From positions 219,755-275,668 of the forward strand of contig CACRSC010000008.1 in NCBI GenBank assembly GCA_902651635.1: DNA of 55,914 nucleotides, read 5' to 3'. Below, one piece after another: positions 52,212-55,914 of this stretch (positions within the stretch are counted from its first letter, which is position 1; each line of letters opens with the position of its first letter). The notes under the pieces are model-generated. The model was given only the letters and a program-made list of their open reading frames with translations, was not told the origin of the DNA and did no database searches. The DNA is from Mastigamoeba balamuthi. Taxonomy: Eukaryota; Evosea; Mastigamoebida; Mastigamoebidae. The position numbers and the translations under genes are program-made.

Positions 52212-53615
52212 CTACTGGACGAGGGAGAGCAGCGCGGCAACGGCCGCGGAGGCGCACGCAACGGCCGCCGGGGCGCTGTCGGTGGGGTTGTTGTCGTTGC
52301 CGTCGGTGTCCTCGGGGTCGTTCTCGAAGTCCGAGTTGGCGGCCAGCGTCGACCCCACGTCGGGGATCGTCATCGTCACGTTGACGCCACCGTCAGCCGC
52401 GATCTTGAGCTTGCCAGCGCCAGCGTTGGCCAGCACGTCGCTCTTGGCCGTCGCGACGTTGGTGGGGACGCTGTACTTGTACGCAGGCGACCACCCGATG
52501 CTGGAGCTGCCCGCCAGCGACTGAACGGTGCTCGAGTACGACACGCCGTTGAACCACGACCCAGAGTCCTTGAGCGTCGTGCCCTTGTAGTGCCCGATGA
52601 TCTTCTTGTCGCTCTCGGCCTCGAACACGTTGCCCTCGCTCAGGATGGCGCACTCCTTGCCCATGCCGATGAAGTACAGCGTCTCGCTGCTGGCCTTGTA
52701 GTAGTTGCCCAGCAGGTGGACCTTGCCGAAGCGCACGCGAGGGGCGCGCGAGACGACGCCGTTCCACATGTTCTTGTAGAATGTGATGGTCAGGTGGCCC
52801 GCATCCACGCCGCCCATGTTGTCGCTGGCGCCGACCAGGTTGGTCTTGTCGTGGTCGTAGAACACGCAGTTGCTGACGGTGATGAAGTCCGAGCCCTTCT
52901 TGATGTCGAGCAGGCCGTCGTGCCACTGGATGAAGCGGCCCTTGTAGATGGCAGCCTTGCTGTCCGAGTACCGCCCGTCGCCCATCGTCAGGTGGTCGAA
53001 CCACAGGCGCGACGAGCCCTCGACCGTGATGCTGTCGTACTCGGCGTTCCAGCCGTCGCTCGAGGAGTAGGCGGTGGCGTAGTCACGGGGCGCCTCGAAC
53101 TCGATGTTGCGGATGACCACGTTGGTCGCGCGCTTCAGCCTCAGGTTCATCTGCTGGATCTTCGCGTCGGTGCCCAGTCCGATGATGCTCGTGTCGCTCG
53201 TGAGGTCGACGATCATCAGCGACCCCTGCGCCTTGAGGAGCGCCTTGCGCTGGGCGCTCATGGACTTGGGGCTCTTGAGGTACGCGTCAAAGTCGTAGCC
53301 CGTCTTGGCCTTGAAGTAGGCCATGTCGGCGACCTGCCCGTTGCCCAGGTCGTCGCCGTTGATGGTCCCCGAGACGTACACGATCTTCTTGCCCTTCTTC
53401 GTGACGGCGGCCACGAACTGCGCCCTGTTCTTGACGATGAACGTCATCGACGACGGCGCTCCCTCGCCGCCCGTCGCCGGGCCGTCGGGGGACAGCGTCG
53501 ACCAGCCCATCTGACAGTCGGACCCGCCCGACGACGGGCACACGGGGTACGCGGCGACGGCTACGGCCAGGGCGCCCAGCACGAGCGCCGCCAGCAGAGA
53601 TGAACGCGAGGGCAT
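52212..53615 (-). CDS. Pectate lyase 3, PL1 family, tail-anchored
   Basis: Single exon, 467 residues, ATG at 53615, with a signal peptide of about 22 residues. It matches pectate lyase 1 almost throughout: WFDHLTMGDG, HDGLLDIKKGSDFITVSNC, DHDKTNLVGASDNMGG and RAPRVRFGKVHLLGNYY, then the acidic linker NDPEDTDGND and a C-terminal hydrophobic run ending AAVAALLSLVQ, a probable GPI signal. All motifs needed for PL1 activity are visible. A TTTAAAAG box lies 57 nt upstream and the GATCAGATATTG element about 116 nt upstream. Most differences from copy 1 are in loops (for example ESDKKIIGH versus PNDKTIIGH). Confidence 0.92.
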   Translation of the reverse strand: MPSRSSLLAALVLGALAVAVAAYPVCPSSGGSDCQMGWSTLSPDGPATGGEGAPSSMTFIVKNRAQFVAAVTKKGKKIVYVSGTINGDDLGNGQVADMAYFKAKTGYDFDAYLKSPKSMSAQRKALLKAQGSLMIVDLTSDTSIIGLGTDAKIQQMNLRLKRATNVVIRNIEFEAPRDYATAYSSSDGWNAEYDSITVEGSSRLWFDHLTMGDGRYSDSKAAIYKGRFIQWHDGLLDIKKGSDFITVSNCVFYDHDKTNLVGASDNMGGVDAGHLTITFYKNMWNGVVSRAPRVRFGKVHLLGNYYKASSETLYFIGMGKECAILSEGNVFEAESDKKIIGHYKGTTLKDSGSWFNGVSYSSTVQSLAGSSSIGWSPAYKYSVPTNVATAKSDVLANAGAGKLKIAADGGVNVTMTIPDVGSTLAANSDFENDPEDTDGNDNNPTDSAPAAVACASAAVAALLSLVQ

Positions 53616-53671
53616 TGCTGACCGGGTGGTTCACTAGTGCCTTGCGAGTTCTGGCGAAGGTCAAAAGTGCG

Positions 53672-53680
53672 CTTTTAAAG
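53672..53680 (-). promoter_or_regulatory. TATA-like box of pectate lyase 3
   Basis: CTTTAAAAG on the minus strand, 57 nt before the ATG at 53615, matching the position of the box in pectate lyase 1. Confidence 0.45.
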
Positions 53681-53702
53681 GGAGCGGAGGCCCCAACCGA
53701 CA

Positions 53703-53742
53703 GATCACTGATGCACTCCACTGACGCAGTGATCAGATATTG
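53703..53742. promoter_or_regulatory. Inverted repeat and shared 12-mer upstream of pectate lyase 3
   Basis: GATCACTG (53703-53710) and CAGTGATC (53727-53734) form an 8-bp inverted repeat that overlaps GATCAGATATTG (53731-53742), the 12-mer also found upstream of pectate lyase 1. GTGCAGTG follows in two direct copies (53743-53760 region). Confidence 0.4.
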
Positions 53743-54475
53743 GTGCAGTGGTGCAGTGGTGCACCGCTGTTGCGCAACAGCCGTCTCCCATTCAGGTAAT
53801 TTGTTCGTTGTGAGCCCGCCACCCGACTTCCGCACACTCCCAGAGCCCGGAACTGCCGTACATCGCGTCCCTAGCCGCGTGGCCGAGTACCCACACTCAC
53901 TCAGGGCGGCTGGACTGCGTGCCCGGGCCCACAGTCAGTCCTCTGCAGCCCCCAGGAAGGAAAACGTGCAGGTTTCGGGCATGGCGGTTGTCAAGCCTGT
54001 CTGTGCCCTGACACGTCGTGCGCCCGCATTCTCCGGCCCCGTCGTGATGCCCCCTCCAGCTGCCGCGCGTGGGCACAGCGGAGCGAGTTCCGCCTCGAGT
54101 GGCGGTGGCTCGGCAGGGGCGCCGGAGCACAAGGCGTTCGGGGATTACGCTTTTCCTCAGCTCACCATCGCCCAACACTTTTCGTAAAACCGAGTAGTTT
54201 TGCCTGTTATGTCTCAGTATTAACCGTGGTGAGCAGAACGGCGCGCAACATCTGTGTAGAAGGCTACCAACCGCCCTTCACAGCACGTGAAAAACGCGAT
54301 TGTGCTGCACGGGTGCGGCAGCAGCTGTCCGAGAGGGGCCCATCGTTATTGTGCAGATCAGTGAGCATGGAGAGAGAGAAAGTCAGAGAGAGGGGCCAGC
54401 AGCACTGCCAGAGCAGGCAGGTGAGTGCGCTGCACCAGCAGGCCTGTGGGGGCCCCCACTCCCCTGGGCGGGGCG
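53743..54475. other. Intergenic region without a supported gene
   Basis: The plus frame at 53600-54187 is open but overlaps the pectate lyase 3 promoter and has no coding features. Nothing else noticed before the stop of NAD synthetase at 54476. Confidence 0.45.
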
Positions 54476-55765
54476 TCAGAGGGGGGCGTCGACGTCGTAG
54501 GCGTCGATCTGGGCGAGCCAGGCGGCTGCGGAGGCGTCCGAGGGCATGCGCCAGTCGCCGCGGGGGCTGAGGCCGAGGCAGAGCACCTTGGGCCCGTCGG
54601 TGGCGCAGCTGCGCTTGAACTGGTGCCTGAAGAAGCGCTGCACGAAGAGCCTGAGCCTGTCGCGCAGCTCGGCGACGGGGTAGCGGCTGCCAAAGGCCGC
54701 GCGCGCGAGGTCGAGCGTGCGGGCGGGCGGGCGGCCGTAGCGGACAGTGTGCCAGAGGAAGAAGTCGTGCAGCTCGTAGGGCCCCAGCGCAGACTCGGTG
54801 AGCTGCGCGATGCGGCCGTCGGCGTCCGGGGGCAGCAGCTCGGGGCTGATGGGCGTGTCGAGGATCGACTGCAGCGTGGCCGCGAGGCGCGCGACGTCGG
54901 AGCGGCCGGCCCACGTGGCGATGCGCTCGCGGGCGACCCAGCGGATGACAAACTGTATGAGCGTCTTGGGGACGCCGCAGTTGACGTCGTACATGCTGAT
55001 GTGGTCGCCGCTGTACGTCGACCAGCCCAGCGCCTTCTCCGAGAGGTCGCCCGTGCCCACGACGATGCCGCCCTCGCGGTTGGCGATCGACATGAGCAGC
55101 AGCGTCCGCATGCGCGCCTGCACGTTCTCGAGCGAGACGTCGCCCAGGCGGCCCGCGTCGGCCCGCACGCGCGCCACCAGCTCGTCGACGCTCGCGGTCC
55201 CCGTCGCCGCCGGGTGCCCCATCGCGGCCAGCGCCACGCGGCTCGCCTCCCCGATCGGCACGACGCGCAGCTCCGCCCCCAGCGACTCGGCCAGCGCCAC
55301 GGCGTTGCCGCGCGTCAGGTCCGTCGTGCCCAGCCCCGGCATCGTCACGCAGACGAGCTGGCTCCGCGGCATGCCCAGCGCGTCGAGGGCCACGGCGCTC
55401 ACGAGCGCCGCCTGCGTGCTGTCGAGGCCGCCGCTGAGGCCCAGCACGAGCTTGCACGAGCGGCCCCCGCAGGCCACGACGCGCGTGGCGAGGGCGTTGG
55501 TCTGGATCTCGAAGACCTCCCACGCGCGCCGGCTCAGCGTCGCCTCGTCGCGCGGCACGAACGGGTGCGAGTCGACCGGGCGCTGCGGCAGGCCCGCGGG
55601 GAACTGCGCGTCAAACGGCACGCGCCTGTACGCGGGCGCGTGCAGAGCGGCGGCCGCGTCGGCCGCGCAGTCGCCGAACGTGGCGTTGGCGCGCCTGTCG
55701 TGCAGCGACGCCTCCAGGTCGATGTCCGCCACCACCAGCTGCGGCTCGCGCACGAACCTCTTGCC
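54476..55765 (-). CDS. NAD+ synthetase, glutamine-dependent type, 5'-truncated by window edge
   Basis: An exon of 429 codons from the acceptor GCCGAGCAG (55766-55774) to the stop at 54476. The first residues (GKRFVREPQLVVADIDLEAS) match the end of the nitrilase-type glutaminase domain that precedes the synthetase domain, so the missing 5' exons lie beyond the window. The synthetase domain has the ATP PP-motif LVLGLSGGLDST, TMPGLGTT, a helix EASRVALAAMGHPA, NREGGIVVGTGDLSEKALGW and YSGDHISMYDVNCGVPKTL. It makes NAD+ from deamido-NAD+, ATP and glutamine. The C-terminal layout (RFFRHQFKRSC) is like bacterial long-form NadE, suggesting a bacterial-type gene; origin is inference. Confidence 0.88.
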   Translation of the reverse strand, partial: GKRFVREPQLVVADIDLEASLHDRRANATFGDCAADAAAALHAPAYRRVPFDAQFPAGLPQRPVDSHPFVPRDEATLSRRAWEVFEIQTNALATRVVACGGRSCKLVLGLSGGLDSTQAALVSAVALDALGMPRSQLVCVTMPGLGTTDLTRGNAVALAESLGAELRVVPIGEASRVALAAMGHPAATGTASVDELVARVRADAGRLGDVSLENVQARMRTLLLMSIANREGGIVVGTGDLSEKALGWSTYSGDHISMYDVNCGVPKTLIQFVIRWVARERIATWAGRSDVARLAATLQSILDTPISPELLPPDADGRIAQLTESALGPYELHDFFLWHTVRYGRPPARTLDLARAAFGSRYPVAELRDRLRLFVQRFFRHQFKRSCATDGPKVLCLGLSPRGDWRMPSDASAAAWLAQIDAYDVDAPL

Positions 55766-55894
55766 CTGCTCGGCGCCGAGGCGGGGCGGACACCGCAGCG
55801 AGCGCACGAGACGTGGGCACAACACGAGGCCGAGCCGTGAGTGCACAGTACAGTACGCACGCGGGCGCGTGCAGTGCTCGCACGTGGGGGAGGC

Positions 55895-55914
55895 GGGGGG
55901 GGGGGGGGGGGGGG
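55895..55914. other. Terminal poly-G run
   Basis: Twenty G residues at the very end of the window, after AGGC. It may be a true homopolymer that stopped assembly or an artefact. Confidence 0.7.

Noticed and set aside
53881-53950. CGTGGCCGAGT resembling the start of a Leu/Ser tRNA
   Set aside because: No anticodon arm or TTCGA loop follows at the right distance.
1-55914. Bacterial operon, CRISPR array or prophage
   Set aside because: No spaced direct repeats, no Shine-Dalgarno-led gene strings; spliceosomal introns and eukaryote-specific families occur throughout.

Overview
The window is nuclear DNA of a GC-rich, intron-bearing protist. Genes lie on both strands at high density and are interrupted by mostly short introns (about 45-75 nt, usually GT...CAG, donors often GTGCG/GTACG/GTCCG). 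Eukaryote-only families are present: cullin, seipin, B-box/MATH, F-box-kelch, NFX1 and CDC123. The mix resembles a free-living amoeba or similar microbial eukaryote, but no rRNA or marker fixes the lineage, so that is inference. All gene models were read by eye from codon use, splice-site phase and motif recognition; nothing was searched.

Layout. 1-2330: a low-GC, T-rich block with a broken transposon-type ORF (DUF7869-like). 2340-6300: a 182-bp tandem repeat, an unidentified gene, a long inverted repeat whose arms carry decaying copies of one gene, and small minus-strand coding pieces. 6844-9797: a membrane-anchored papain-type protease with a fascin-like trefoil. 9900-10711: an unknown 250-residue protein. 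10925-13414: pectate lyase 1 and macin-like peptide 1. 14170-17939: an unknown multi-exon gene and seipin. 18027-23608: a DAG-lipase-like enzyme and cullin. 24001-25628: a B-box/MATH protein. 28091-34306: a pectin-degrading cluster (two convergent polygalacturonases, one pectate lyase). 34529-41047: an unknown gene, a catalytically altered cathepsin-B-like membrane protein, and an F-box/kelch protein. 41670-48681: a P-loop NTPase, an NFX1-type zinc-finger protein and a CDC123-GGCT fusion. 49213-53615: macin-like peptides 2 and 3 and pectate lyase 3. 54476 to the right edge: a 5'-truncated NAD+ synthetase, then a poly-G run.

How the genes fit together. Eight genes encode secreted or surface proteins: three PL1 pectate lyases, two GH28 polygalacturonases and three 94-residue cysteine-rich peptides. 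The peptides match the macin antimicrobial family, which I know from leeches, molluscs and Hydra. With the surface cysteine protease they look like an extracellular kit for degrading plant wall material and coping with bacteria. Pectate lyases 1 and 3 and both polygalacturonases occur as tail-anchored versus soluble variants. Pectate lyase and macin genes sit side by side twice. The remaining genes are mostly cellular housekeeping (ubiquitin ligation, lipid storage and signalling, translation factor assembly, NAD synthesis).
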